DNA of 63,457 nucleotides, from contig JASEFH010000015.1 of NCBI GenBank assembly GCA_030019205.1, positions 1 through 63,457 on the forward strand, in the 5' to 3' direction. Made by a program: the position numbers and the translations under genes. This document shows positions 1 through 9,322 of the stretch, in pieces. The notes under the pieces were generated by a model, which was not told the origin of the DNA, made no database searches, and was given only the letters and a program-made list of their open reading frames with translations. The DNA is from Methanomicrobiales archaeon. Lineage in GTDB: Archaea; Halobacteriota; Methanomicrobia; Methanomicrobiales; JACTUA01. How positions within the stretch are numbered: position 1 is the stretch's first letter; each line of letters starts with the position of its first letter.

Positions 1-555
1 CCCCCCGTGCCCCCACCCCGCTGGTACGATAGCCCGGAAGGGAGGAAAATCCGGGAGCGCTACGTCACAGTGCCCTTCCAGCCGGTATGATAGCTTGGAA
101 GAAAGGTAGGCCCTTCTTCTGCACCTGTACACCGCTGTTTTGTCACCGAATCCACCATATCCAGGAGCTCATCCTATTGCACTTCAGCAGGATGTAGCCC
201 CGGATGGCTCAAAAGAGGAGAATACGCACCGCCCCCGCCGCGCCACGATCGACGACGAATTGGCATCCGCTGCCGTGTCGCGACAACAGCCCTCCCTGCG
301 CAGGTTCGGGGTGAGGTCTTCACTTTCCAAAAAGCGGGTCCGGATCCCCATCGAGGCTGATGCCGTTCTGGTATGCTCCGGGGAAGAGTCTCCGCCTGCC
401 CCTTCGCGCGATAGAGAGGCTTCTACCCGGATCTTTCATCTGATACGGGCATATTTCACTATTCCCCTCCCCTCAGAAAGGGGAGGAGCATCCGGATCAT
501 CGATGGGCTATCCGCGGGACGAAAAATCCCCCGGAAGGTTTCTCACCAATGGGAA
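1..555. other. Gene-free flank with dispersed repeat copies
   Basis: No convincing gene is visible. Open frames here are rich in Arg, Ser and Pro and match no family I recognise. The stretch lies downstream of pyrK, which is read on the minus strand. It holds two short related motifs near 10-40 and 63-98, both with GGTAYGATAG next to GGAAG, and a good copy of the dispersed stem-loop element near 372-428. Confidence 0.5.
399..427 (+). repeat. Dispersed intergenic stem-loop element, copy A
   Basis: This 29-base stretch (core GCGATAGAGAGGCTTCTACC) matches 62651-62679 at 28 of 29 positions. Similarity continues upstream over about 27 more bases to a CTCCGGGGAAG motif at about 374. Both copies lie outside genes on the plus strand. 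The upstream arm GAAGAG can pair imperfectly with CCCTTC, giving a small stem-loop before the conserved core. Confidence 0.6.
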
Positions 556-1320
556 TCAGATGTATACCTTCCGCCCGCTGCCATCTCTGGCGTACCGTCC
601 GAACTCGCTCTCGAGCAGGCGATCTCCGGGAAAGACCGGGCCGTCGCGGCAGACGCGCAGCCCGTCCGGGTCGATGCAGCAGGAGCCGCAGACGCCCACC
701 CCGCATTTCATGTACCGATGCAGGCTGAACTGGCCCCGATCGGCGATCCCCGCATCCTGGAGGCGTTTCAGCACCGTCCGCATCATCGCCTCGGGACCGC
801 AGACACAGACATGGTCGAACTCCCGGAATCGAACGGCATCCAGGAGATCGGTCACGAAACCGTGGTGCCCCAGCGTTCCATCGTCCGTCGCGATCCGGAG
901 ATCCGTGCAGCGGCGAAGCGCCTCGGTGAAGGGGACCTCCTTCCAGGTCTTCGCCCCGAGGAGGAACGTCTCCACCTTCCCTTCGGCAGCGAGAGGGACC
1001 AGGGGGGCTGCCCCGATCCCCCCGGCGACAGCGAGCGTCCGCCCGTGAACGGAGAAACCGTTCCCGAATGGCCCGCGGATTCCGATCCGGCCGCCCTCTG
1101 AGAGCCCGAACAGGGCTGCGGTGGCATCCCCCACCCTCTGCACCGAAATGGAGATCGCGGAGGAGAGCGCCATGGGGATCTCGTCCACACCCGGCACCCA
1201 GACCATCACGAACTGCCCGGGCGAGAACGGAAACGACTCTTCGAAGAAGAGACTCCGGATCGTGGGCGTCTCCTTCACGATTCCCCGGATGGTCACCGCC
1301 CGCGGCAACGCATCAGGCAT
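556..1320 (-). CDS. pyrK: Dihydroorotate dehydrogenase electron transfer subunit
   Basis: PyrK is the FAD and [2Fe-2S] subunit that passes electrons between NAD and the FMN of PyrD in the class 1B dihydroorotate dehydrogenase of pyrimidine synthesis. The 254-residue protein has the usual length. It shows a ferredoxin-reductase fold, with a flavin-site IPMALSS near residue 50 and a nucleotide-binding AGGIGAAPL near 100. The cluster motif CGVGVCGSCCIDPDGLRVC lies near 207-225. The gene overlaps the 3' end of pyrD by a few bases, so the two form an operon. I chose ATG at 1320, with CGGGTG just upstream; a GTG at 1326 is the alternative. Confidence 0.93.
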   Translation of the reverse strand: MPDALPRAVTIRGIVKETPTIRSLFFEESFPFSPGQFVMVWVPGVDEIPMALSSAISISVQRVGDATAALFGLSEGGRIGIRGPFGNGFSVHGRTLAVAGGIGAAPLVPLAAEGKVETFLLGAKTWKEVPFTEALRRCTDLRIATDDGTLGHHGFVTDLLDAVRFREFDHVCVCGPEAMMRTVLKRLQDAGIADRGQFSLHRYMKCGVGVCGSCCIDPDGLRVCRDGPVFPGDRLLESEFGRYARDGSGRKVYI

Positions 1321-2200
1321 GGGCACACCCGACGATCTCTTCCGGGGCCAGACCGTCCTCGCTGTACAGCCCCGATCCTATCCTCTCGAAGATGTCCGGC
1401 CCCTCGAGGACCGCGCTGCCGATCTGGACCGCGCTCGCTCCTGCCATCATCATCTCGATCACGTGGGCGGGCGTCGAGATCCCCCCGCACCCGACGATGG
1501 GGATGCAGCACGCCTCGTAGAGTTCGTAGACGCACCGCACCGCGATCGGGAAGATCGCGGGGCCGGAGAGTCCGCCGTAGCGATTTCCGAGGACGGGCCG
1601 CCGCAATTCCGTGCTGATTCGCATGGCCTTCACCGTATTGATGGCGACGAGGGCATCTGCTCCCCCCCGTTCCGCCGCAAGACCGATCGTCGCGATGCTA
1701 GCGACGTTCGGCGTAAGTTTCACCCAGGTGGGTATGCCGAACTCCCGCACCGCACGGGTGGAGGCTTCCACCACCGCGGGATCGCTCCCGATCGCCGCTC
1801 CATACCCCTCGGCATGCGGGCAGCTCAAGTTCAACTCGAATCCGGCAGCCGTATCGGCAAACCAGCCGGCAACGGTTCCAAACTCCTCCGGGCTTCCGCC
1901 GAATATGCTCACAAGGACCGGTTCGCCCTGGAGCGCGGAGAGCTCGTCCCGGAACTCCCTCGAGGGGTTCGGGAGCCCCATCGCGTTCAGGACGCCGCAG
2001 TCGAGCTGCACCACGCAGGGTCCCGGATGCCCGTCAGATGGACAGGGTCCGATCGATTTCGTCACCGCACCTCCCGCACCATGGGCGAGCACCCGTTTCA
2101 CCGACGAGCCCGTCGTCCCCAGGATGCCCGCTGCCAGTATCAGGTGGTTCCTCAGCGGCACGCCGCCCACGCGAACCGCACCGGGCCTGAGCTTCAGCAT
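1313..2200 (-). CDS. pyrD: Dihydroorotate dehydrogenase catalytic subunit
   Basis: PyrD oxidises dihydroorotate to orotate with FMN in the cytoplasm. At 295 residues it has class 1B length. Visible motifs are NAMGLPNPS near residue 72, the active-site cysteine in LNLSCPHAEGYG near 125, and the FMN phosphate site VGCGGISTPAHV and SAVQIGSAV near the C terminus. It is the first gene of a pyrD-pyrK operon. It is divergent from malate dehydrogenase across a 52-base AT-rich gap. The ATG lies about 25 bases from the shared TATA-like run and has no Shine-Dalgarno sequence, so the mRNA may be leaderless. Confidence 0.95.
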   Translation of the reverse strand: MLKLRPGAVRVGGVPLRNHLILAAGILGTTGSSVKRVLAHGAGGAVTKSIGPCPSDGHPGPCVVQLDCGVLNAMGLPNPSREFRDELSALQGEPVLVSIFGGSPEEFGTVAGWFADTAAGFELNLSCPHAEGYGAAIGSDPAVVEASTRAVREFGIPTWVKLTPNVASIATIGLAAERGGADALVAINTVKAMRISTELRRPVLGNRYGGLSGPAIFPIAVRCVYELYEACCIPIVGCGGISTPAHVIEMMMAGASAVQIGSAVLEGPDIFERIGSGLYSEDGLAPEEIVGCAHA

Positions 2201-2217
2201 ATTCAGAGTGATTGTAG

Positions 2218-2246
2218 TTTTTTTATTATTAGCATACCCATTATAG
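2218..2246. promoter_or_regulatory. Shared divergent promoter of pyrD and mdh
   Basis: The run TTTTTTTTATTATTA at 2218-2231 sits about 25 bases before the start codons of both pyrD (minus) and mdh (plus). Read either way it resembles an archaeal TATA box. A second TATA-like CATTATAG lies at about 2239-2246. Neither gene has a ribosome binding site, which fits leaderless transcripts from one central element. Confidence 0.6.
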
Positions 2247-2252
2247 TATCAT

Positions 2253-3119
2253 ATGACAAGCCTTGCGGTGATGGGGACGGGGAGGGTGGGAGGCGAGGTG
2301 GCATTCCTCGCCTCTGTGATGGGCATCGTGGACGAGCTCATCCTCCACGACATCTACTCGCCCCTCCTGCACGCGCAGGTTCTCGATCTTCAGCACGCCA
2401 TGCCATACCTGGACATCTCCACCGATCTATCCCGCATGCGGGATGCTGATATATGCATCTTTGCCGCCGGGTCGGGCCGAACCCCGCATGTCAAGACCCG
2501 TGCCGATCTCATCGGCGCCAACCTCCCCGTCGCCGCTGCCTGCACGAGATATCTGGAGCAATTCTCCGGCATTTTCATCACCGTGAGCAACCCCGTCGAC
2601 GTTCTCAACTACTATCTCTGCCGCCGTCTCGGGCTGGATCCGGCCCGCTGTATCGGGTTTGGGGGGCAGGTCGACAGCGCCCGCTTCCAGATCCAGCTGC
2701 TGGAGAACGGGATCGACGGGGAAGGCTATGTGATGGGGGAGCATGGGGAGCATCAGGTACCCCTATTCTCCCAGCTCCCCGTGCAGGTGGACCTCCCAAA
2801 GAAGGAGGAGATCCTTTCCGCTCTCCGCGGCATGAGCATGAAGATCATCGAGGGCAAGGGAGCCACGACCTTCGGTCCCTCCGCCCATATCGTCGATCTG
2901 GTGGATATGATAAGCGAGGATGCCGGATCCATCATCACCGCCTCTGCCGTGGTCGACGGTGAGTACGGTCTCTCCGGCTGCTCCATCGGGGTTCCCATCC
3001 GGATCGGGGGCGAAGGAATCGAAGGCATAGAGGAGTGGCAGCTGGACGAATGGGAGAGGGAGAGGTTTGAGGAGGCGGGGGCGTTCGTAAAAGCCCTCTG
3101 TGCATCGCTGGATGTCTGA
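2253..3119 (+). CDS. mdh: Malate dehydrogenase (LDH/MDH family)
   Basis: The enzyme interconverts malate and oxaloacetate with NAD(P), part of the incomplete TCA pathway of methanogens. The 288-residue protein carries the Rossmann motif MGTGRVGGE at residues 7-15, the ITVSNPVDVLNYY strand, GFGGQVDSARF, and the catalytic-histidine motif GEHGEHQVPLFS. Arginines in the mobile loop (GRTPHVKTR) fit a malate rather than lactate substrate, but the sequence alone does not settle this. It is divergent from pyrD and appears leaderless. The polymerase B gene starts at or across its stop codon. Confidence 0.88.
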   Translation: MTSLAVMGTGRVGGEVAFLASVMGIVDELILHDIYSPLLHAQVLDLQHAMPYLDISTDLSRMRDADICIFAAGSGRTPHVKTRADLIGANLPVAAACTRYLEQFSGIFITVSNPVDVLNYYLCRRLGLDPARCIGFGGQVDSARFQIQLLENGIDGEGYVMGEHGEHQVPLFSQLPVQVDLPKKEEILSALRGMSMKIIEGKGATTFGPSAHIVDLVDMISEDAGSIITASAVVDGEYGLSGCSIGVPIRIGGEGIEGIEEWQLDEWERERFEEAGAFVKALCASLDV

Positions 3120-5592
3120 CATGTCGGGGACCGTCGATGCGGTCAAAGAGTACCATGCGCCCGCCGCCTGCATCGATACCGGGAGCGGTGCGGTGCGGAT
3201 CGCCATCAACCAGGTGGAATACAGCAACACAGCCCAGGGTCCCGTTATCCACATATTCGGGAGGGACGAGAGCGGCTGCGCCGTTCACCTGGAGGTCACG
3301 GGATTCCGCCCCTACTTTTACGCCCCGGTAGGGGAGGCCGACCAGAACAACCTTCCGCCGACGGTCGAGGTGGAGCGGGGCTCCGTTTACCGCTCCATCC
3401 GCGGGGAGCCGCTGCGGAGGCTCTACACCCCGCGCCCCACCGATGTCCGCGACGTCCGCGAACGCTTCCAGCACTACGAGGCGGACATTCCCTTCGCCAC
3501 GCGTTTCATGATCGACTGCGGGTTGACGGGAGGGGTTGAGGCGCCCGCTCTGACGGTCGATTACCGTGAGATTACGCCTGCCGATGTAGAGGCACCGGCA
3601 CGGGTCTGCATGCTGGATATCGAGTGCGACGACTCCCGCGGATTTCCCGAGGCGGAGAACGACAGCATCCTCTGCATCACCTGCTGGGATTCGTTTGAAA
3701 ATGCCTATGCAACGTTTCTGTTCCAGCCCCCGGGGGGGTCTTCGGATCTGCCGTCGCTCGGTCGCGGGGCCACGCTCCCCGATGGATGCTTCTGCGAGGA
3801 GAAGCACGCCATCCGCTGCTATGCGACGGAGCATGCCATGCTGAAAGGATTCGTAGAGCACATCCGGGCTGTGGATCCCGATATCCTGAGCGGATGGAAC
3901 ATCGAGGAGTTCGATATCCCCTATCTGCTGCGGCGCATGGAAGTGCTGGGCCTCTCTCCGACTCTGCTCGCCCGCCTGCCCGGGCAGACCGAACGGAACG
4001 CGCTGCGGGGGAGAGCCATCTTCGATCTGCTCCAGGGCTACAAGAAGATCCACGGGGCCACTCAGAAGGAGTCCTACCGGCTGGACGCGATTGCGGAAGC
4101 GGAGCTCGGCGAGACGAAGGTGAGATACAACGGAACCGTCTCCGATCTCTGGAGAACGGACCTGAGGCGGCTGATCGAGTACAACTTCACAGACGTCGCC
4201 CTCTGCGTCGCTATCGATCGCGAAAACCTGATCATCGAATTCTACCGGGAGATTGCCCGCTACGTCGGCTGCCCCCTGGACCGCACCATCAACTCCTCCA
4301 GCGTGATCGATGTCTACGTCCTGCGGAAGGCGCACGGACGGTTCGTGCTTCCGTCCAAGGGTTTCGCCGCAGGCGACGAGTTCGAGGGGGCAACCGTCTT
4401 CGATCCCACGCTCGGCATCCGCGAGAACGTCGTGGTGCTGGACCTGAAATCCCTGTACCCCATGGCGATGATGACCATCAACGCGTCTCCGGAGACGAAG
4501 GATCCGGAAGGGGAGTACCGGGCTCCGAACGGGGTCCGTTTCCGGCGGGAGCCGGACGGGCTGACGCGGAGCATCCTCGCGGAGCTTCTGGAAGAGCGCG
4601 AGGAGAGGAAGCGGTTGCGGAACCAGCACCCCTTCGGCTCCCGCCAGTACCTGCTCTACGATCTCCAGCAGAACGTGATCAAGGTCATCATGAACTCCTA
4701 CTATGGCGTCAGTGGCTACGCCCGCTTCCGCCTGTACGACCGGGAGATCGGTTCGGCGATCACCTCGGTGGGAAGGGCGATCATCGAGCATACCCGCCGC
4801 GTGATCGAGGAGATGGGATACCACGTGCTCTACGGGGATACCGACTCGTGCATGGTGGAGCTCCCGCCCTCCGATATCGGGACGACGATCCGCACGGCGA
4901 GGGAGATCGAGGCGGCGCTCAACGCAAGCTATGCCGACTTCGCACGCAACACCCTGAATGCCGAGAAGCACTACTTCTCCATCAAGTTCGAGAAGATCTA
5001 CCGCCGTTTCTTCCAGGCGGGCAAGAAGAAGCGCTACGGCGGGCACCTGATCTGGAAGGAGGGCAGGGAAGTGGACGAGATCGACGTCGTGGGGTTCGAG
5101 ATCCGCAGGAGCGACTCGCCCCAGATCACCCGCATCGTCCAGAAGAAGGTCTTCGATATGCTCCTCCGGGGCGAGGGGTTCGAAGCGGTTCGGGCATATC
5201 TCAGCGGGATCATCAGGAAGTACCGGGCCGGGAAGTTCACTCTGGACGAGATTGGCATCCCGGGCGGCATCGGAAAGCAGCTGGACCAGTACGAGACGAA
5301 CGACGCCCACATCCGCGGAGCGAAGTACGCCAACCAACACCTGGGCGCCCAGTTCGGGCGGGGGAGCAAGCCCAAGCGGGTGTATATCAAGCACGTGCGG
5401 GCACGGTACCCCCAGACGGATGTGATCGCTTTCGAGTACGGCGATCAGGTCCCCCCCGAGTTCGTGGTCGACTACGAGACGATGCTGGATAAAACTATCA
5501 AGCAGCCGATCTCCCGCATCATCGAGGCGGTCGGGTGGAGCTGGGACGACGTGGACCCGACGCGGACCACCCTCGCACAGTTCGGGCTTTAG
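3112..5592 (+). CDS. polB: DNA polymerase family B (archaeal PolB)
   Basis: Replicative or repair family B DNA polymerase with 3'-5' exonuclease. Exonuclease motifs are complete: MLDIECDD near residue 168, NIEEFDIPYLLRRME near 264, and YNFTDVALCV near 362. Polymerase motifs A (DLKSLYPMAMM), B (KVIMNSYYGVSG) and C (YGDTDSC) are also intact. Length, about 826 residues, suits the family. No intein is present. Starts at GTG 3100, ATG 3112 or ATG 3121 are all possible; none has a clear ribosome binding site. ATG 3112 overlaps the mdh stop and suggests coupling. The codons before the first conserved segment are few either way. Confidence 0.95.
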   Translation: MSDMSGTVDAVKEYHAPAACIDTGSGAVRIAINQVEYSNTAQGPVIHIFGRDESGCAVHLEVTGFRPYFYAPVGEADQNNLPPTVEVERGSVYRSIRGEPLRRLYTPRPTDVRDVRERFQHYEADIPFATRFMIDCGLTGGVEAPALTVDYREITPADVEAPARVCMLDIECDDSRGFPEAENDSILCITCWDSFENAYATFLFQPPGGSSDLPSLGRGATLPDGCFCEEKHAIRCYATEHAMLKGFVEHIRAVDPDILSGWNIEEFDIPYLLRRMEVLGLSPTLLARLPGQTERNALRGRAIFDLLQGYKKIHGATQKESYRLDAIAEAELGETKVRYNGTVSDLWRTDLRRLIEYNFTDVALCVAIDRENLIIEFYREIARYVGCPLDRTINSSSVIDVYVLRKAHGRFVLPSKGFAAGDEFEGATVFDPTLGIRENVVVLDLKSLYPMAMMTINASPETKDPEGEYRAPNGVRFRREPDGLTRSILAELLEEREERKRLRNQHPFGSRQYLLYDLQQNVIKVIMNSYYGVSGYARFRLYDREIGSAITSVGRAIIEHTRRVIEEMGYHVLYGDTDSCMVELPPSDIGTTIRTAREIEAALNASYADFARNTLNAEKHYFSIKFEKIYRRFFQAGKKKRYGGHLIWKEGREVDEIDVVGFEIRRSDSPQITRIVQKKVFDMLLRGEGFEAVRAYLSGIIRKYRAGKFTLDEIGIPGGIGKQLDQYETNDAHIRGAKYANQHLGAQFGRGSKPKRVYIKHVRARYPQTDVIAFEYGDQVPPEFVVDYETMLDKTIKQPISRIIEAVGWSWDDVDPTRTTLAQFGL

Positions 5593-6555
5593 ATCCCTGT
5601 TCGGGAGCGGATCGCTCGAGCGAGCCCGCTCCATTCTACCGGGCAGGAACTACGGCGTCCAAGCGTATTCTCCGGAATACCGACACTGCCTGTCCAGGCA
5701 GGCTCTATCGGATCGGAGGAGTTACGGAAGGGGTTTGCGCCCCTCCCGCATCTGCCTCTCACCCCCGCAGACGATTCCTGGAGAGGGGAGCCACGCGGTC
5801 CAATCCCCTTGAGAATCCCTGCCATTCCGATTGTCGCCGGATGTGGCCGAATCTCCATGCCATGAGAGCATGCCGACTCGATCCGACCCAGAATCCAGCT
5901 CCGATCCTGTGTTCCTGTACAGGCCATATCGCACCAGGAGGGGGAGGCGTCCCCCCGCATGTCCCCCGTCCCCGCGTTGCGACGCCTCACTGCAACGGGG
6001 CGAGGATCCATACGGGATAACCCTTTGGGCGGGGAGGGGGATCGATACCCCCTCTCCCGCGACGAAAGCGGTCTCATCCCGCATCCACGTGCTTCGCGCC
6101 AGGACGAAGCGGGCGATCGCTCCAGGTTCGCCGATGCCAGATCACTGACCATCGGCACCATGCTCTCCGGCGTACGATCGCGGGAGAGCCGAGCTTCCCC
6201 GCCCATCGTCGCGGTAATGGGGTGCCGGTTGTCGGGATTTCGGATCCGGCATCCATCCCGATCCGAACCACGCATCACCCGGGATTGTGGAAGAACGAAC
6301 AGCCTGGATCGAGGCTGTCGTGCGGGTAGAGCGGGGTGATGGGAGGGAGAAGAACACCGTCGGGCCACCCGACCCGCGAATGCATTCAGTCCTTCCCCGG
6401 CGGATTCCAAACCGAAGATCTCTTGCTCGGGGGCGGCGGCTGTGCCCCGCTCCGGAACTCCGCTCCGACAGCATCGCGATGAACGGAGGCCCAGGGCAAC
6501 AAGGGCGATTAAGAATCGATCTGGCAGGAATGCCGTCCCGCCGTAAACCCTCTCG
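5593..6555. other. Gene-free GC-rich gap, 0.96 kb
   Basis: No gene is recognised between polB and the TPR gene, whose stop codons face each other. Frames open for more than 200 codons exist but are Arg/Ser/Pro/Gly-rich with no domain, the usual artefact of GC-rich DNA. The gap contains several inverted repeats, the best around ATCGAT at 6032-6058. Confidence 0.45.
6032..6058. repeat. Inverted repeat centred on ATCGAT
   Basis: GGGAGGGGG is followed by ATCGAT and then ACCCCCTCTCCC, forming a nearly perfect inverted repeat with one bulged base. It lies in the gap between convergent genes, so it could be a termination or processing hairpin. No T-run follows on either strand, so the role is open. 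Confidence 0.45.
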
Positions 6556-7050
6556 TCAGTCCTCCGCGCCTCTTTTTATCTCCGCGAGCAGCCGGTTCCT
6601 CCTCTCCTTTATCTCAAAGACAGTTCGGATCTTCAGGGCTTCCTCGTAGCTGTCCAGGGCGTCCCGATAGTTGCCGAGGGCCTCCAGACTGAGTCCGCGG
6701 CGGTACCAGACGTAAGGATCTTCCCGATCCGCCTTCAGGGTCTTGTCGAAGCAGAGGATCGCCTGCTCATGCCTCCCCAGAGCTGCCAGGGAGAGAGCCC
6801 GCTGGTACCACGCATCCGCGTCGTCGGGAGCAGCGACGATCGCCTTCTCGAAGCATTCCAGCGCCTCCGCATGCCGACCCAGGTGCGCAAACGCCCTGCC
6901 CTTGCCGCAGTGTGCCCTGCTGCTCCGCGGATCGATCTCGATAGCCCGTGAGAAGGCCTCCACCGCCTCCCCGAATTTGCCCACCTGCATGAGATCGAAC
7001 CCTTTCCTGATCCACACAGACGCATTCCCGCCATCGAACAGGGTCTTCAC
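6556..7050 (-). CDS. Tetratricopeptide repeat protein
   Basis: A 164-residue protein made almost entirely of about three and a half TPR units. The 34-residue pattern is clear: GKFGEAVEAFSRAIEIDPR near 24-42, then GRHAEALECFEKAIVAAPD, GRHEQAILCFDKTLKADRE and GNYRDALDSYEEALKI. TPRs form helical scaffolds for protein binding; no enzyme domain, signal peptide or membrane segment is present. The start is a GTG with purine-rich AAGGGA about 9 bases upstream. The partner is unknown. Free-standing TPR proteins of this type are common in Methanomicrobiales. Confidence 0.85.
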   Translation of the reverse strand: MKTLFDGGNASVWIRKGFDLMQVGKFGEAVEAFSRAIEIDPRSSRAHCGKGRAFAHLGRHAEALECFEKAIVAAPDDADAWYQRALSLAALGRHEQAILCFDKTLKADREDPYVWYRRGLSLEALGNYRDALDSYEEALKIRTVFEIKERRNRLLAEIKRGAED

Positions 7051-7209
7051 CTGCTACATCCCTTCCTTCCACAGAACGCGGAACCTTCCATCCCGATATA
7101 CCAGTGTGTCGGCGCAAAACTACATGAACTGTGCGCTTTTGTTCGTCGCAGGTGGCGGGAATCGTCCCGATTCTGCACGCAGATCCGGCGGGATGAAAGG
7201 AATCGCGAT

Positions 7210-8061
7210 TCAGAGTACACGGCGGTAGAATGCCATCTGCTGAACATACGGGCGGTAGCGATCCAGGAGCTCGTGCTGTTCTACCTCGGGGAGGGGTTTG
7301 AAGCCCCGTGCCGCAGCCGCAAGCGTCTTCACCTCGTCCGGATGCGAGCACCCAACGATAATCACGTCGATCTCCTGCGAGAGTGCATAGCGGATCAGAA
7401 GTTCCGGCGGTATCCCGGCGTTCCGGTCGATGTAGTAACCGGCGCCGAGCACCTTCATCCCGATAACCGCGATTCCCCGATCTCTTGCCGCCGGAAGCGT
7501 GGTATCCAGGAATCCGCCCAGAATCCCCTCGATTGGGTTCACCGGCAACAGCACCGTGTCCACGGGCCAGTGCTCCACAGCATACGTCAGCACCGAAGGA
7601 TCCTCGTGGCCGCTGACACCGATGAAGGTGCATCGCCCGTCGTCCCGAGCCCGCTCGAACGCCTCCAGAGCCCCTCCCGGACCCTCGATGCTCTGGAGGT
7701 CGTCGCGGGTCCTTACATCGTGGATCTGCCAGAGATCCAGGTGATCCACCTTCATCCGCTCGAGCGTCTGCTGGAGATCCACCTCTGCGCCGGCCCGGTC
7801 GCGGGCGGCGGACTTGCTGGCCTGGAAGATCCTGCTGCGGACATCCGCCCTCCGCGACCAGATACGCCCATAGTACTCCTCGCTGCCGGCATACGCGCGA
7901 GCCGAATCGAAATAGGTGATCCCCTGGCCGATCGCCTCCTCGACGACGGCGGCCGCCATCGCGGATCGCCCATAGGTTCGGAGGACTCCTTCGCCCCCGA
8001 GCCCGACCGCCGTGACCTCCCGCCCGCTCTTCCCCAGCGAATGTGTCAGCAACCTGTCCAT
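7210..8061 (-). CDS. Aldo/keto reductase
   Basis: A 283-residue NAD(P)H-dependent oxidoreductase of the aldo/keto reductase superfamily with a TIM-barrel fold. The catalytic tetrad is visible: Asp52 and Tyr57 in YFDSARAYAGSEEYYG, Lys83 in QASKSAA and His114 in LWQIHDV. The C-terminal IIVGCSHPDEV corresponds to the NADP phosphate-binding segment. There is no C-terminal ferredoxin domain, unlike many archaeal relatives. The gene stands alone on the minus strand. GGGGGATGC precedes the ATG, and a TATA-like TATTTAAC lies near 8087. The physiological substrate cannot be told from sequence. Confidence 0.9.
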   Translation of the reverse strand: MDRLLTHSLGKSGREVTAVGLGGEGVLRTYGRSAMAAAVVEEAIGQGITYFDSARAYAGSEEYYGRIWSRRADVRSRIFQASKSAARDRAGAEVDLQQTLERMKVDHLDLWQIHDVRTRDDLQSIEGPGGALEAFERARDDGRCTFIGVSGHEDPSVLTYAVEHWPVDTVLLPVNPIEGILGGFLDTTLPAARDRGIAVIGMKVLGAGYYIDRNAGIPPELLIRYALSQEIDVIIVGCSHPDEVKTLAAAARGFKPLPEVEQHELLDRYRPYVQQMAFYRRVL

Positions 8062-8294
8062 GCATCCCCCTATCCAGAACCCGTTAAATACCTATGCCCG
8101 CCGGACGGTCTCCGGGGAGCGGGGCGGGCGATGACCTGTCCCCCGTCCGCGTCGCGACAGGAGGTCATGCCCCGATCTCGTTCCGGCACACCGGGGAGGC
8201 AGAAACGGGTGCGAATACCGCCCGACACTCGATCGCGAACGAGAATGCTCTCTTTCACCGAACAGCACGTCAGGATCCGTTATTGCCAGATTAC

Positions 8295-8326
8295 GCCCCC
8301 GAAAGGGGGCAAAAAAATATATATAA
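8295..8326 (+). promoter_or_regulatory. TATA promoter with adjacent GAAA hairpin
   Basis: The AT run AAAAAAATATATATAAG at 8311-8327 is a strong archaeal BRE/TATA element. It predicts transcription from about 8346 and a 30-base leader containing GGAGG before the fasciclin lipoprotein. Directly upstream is a perfect 6-bp hairpin, GCCCCC-GAAA-GGGGGC at 8295-8310. In that position it could be a regulator site rather than part of the transcript. Confidence 0.65.
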
Positions 8327-8376
8327 GATTGCACGATAGGTTCGCGACCCCCTCATCATGAGGGAGGAGGGCAGAT

Positions 8377-9156
8377 ATGATCAAGAAGATGGGACTCGTG
8401 TTAGGGGTGCTTGTCTTGGTGCTTCTTCTCAGTGCAGGCTGCACTGTGGAGGACCTCACCAATATCAGCACGACTCCGACCCCCGGGGCGACCTTGACTC
8501 CGGGTGTAACAGCGACCCCTGGCGTAACGCAGACACCCGGTGCGAATCAAACGCCCGGAGCCGGGCAGTCGATCGTGGAGGTGCTGCAGGGCGAAGGGCA
8601 GTTCTCAACGCTCCTGTTCGCAGTCGATGCAGCGAACCTGACGGACACACTGACTGAAGGCGGTCCATACACGGTTTTTGCCCCGACAGACGATGCGTTC
8701 GATCAGGTGCCGAACGAGACGCTTAACGACATCCTTGCCGATGAAGAGAGTCTCAACACCTTACTGCTCAACCACGTCGTTGAGGGCGAGTATACCGAGG
8801 ACGAACTTGTCGGTATGGGGAACGTGACGACCCTCGCGGGGGAGACGATGAACGTCAGCAGAGGGCTCCTGGGCGGGATGACGCTGAACGATAATGTATC
8901 CATATCCGACACGTTCAGCGCGGACAACGGTATTATTTACGCCATCGACCGGGTGCTGATTCCGGAGGGTCTCCCAAGCGGCAATGCCACCTCTGCCGTG
9001 GCGACAACCTCGCCGACCGCAGCTCCGGGTATCGCCGCGGCGAACACCACGGACAATCGGACCGGTCTGACACCCGGGGGAGTCCCGGTCGTCGTGAACG
9101 TCACGAACACGACGCGGAACGAGTCGATTGCGCGTTCCCGTTCGGGATTCTTCTGA
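8377..9156 (+). CDS. Fasciclin (FAS1) domain lipoprotein
   Basis: A 259-residue surface protein. A hydrophobic signal ends in the lipobox LLSAGC, so Cys22 would be lipidated. A Thr/Pro linker follows, with repeated TPGA/TPGV units (residues 34-65). A single FAS1 domain spans about 68-195, recognised by TLLFAVDAANL, GPYTVFAPTDDAF, LLLNHVVEGEYT and NGIIYAIDRVLIP. A Thr/Asn-rich tail with several N-x-T/S sites ends the protein. FAS1 domains mediate adhesion. A strong TATA box and GGAGG six bases before ATG 8377 support the start. Neighbours suggest it is a single-gene unit. Confidence 0.9.
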   Translation: MIKKMGLVLGVLVLVLLLSAGCTVEDLTNISTTPTPGATLTPGVTATPGVTQTPGANQTPGAGQSIVEVLQGEGQFSTLLFAVDAANLTDTLTEGGPYTVFAPTDDAFDQVPNETLNDILADEESLNTLLLNHVVEGEYTEDELVGMGNVTTLAGETMNVSRGLLGGMTLNDNVSISDTFSADNGIIYAIDRVLIPEGLPSGNATSAVATTSPTAAPGIAAANTTDNRTGLTPGGVPVVVNVTNTTRNESIARSRSGFF

Positions 9157-9322
9157 CCCGCCAATATCTTTTTCCGGGAACGGGCAGGGGCGGGATCTCC
9201 GACCCTGACTCAATAATGATGGCCGCGGCGGGAGTGAGAGCGCGGCAGGAATCCCGGAACGGTTCGTCAGTATTCTGGAGCATCCTCTCTGAAGGAGAGC
9301 AGGAGGTCCCCTCGTGCCTGCA

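Noticed and set aside
2935-5634. 899-codon open frame on the minus strand opposite polB
   Set aside because: The plus strand carries all polymerase motifs. The antisense frame is an artefact of GC-rich codon use, with no domain of its own.
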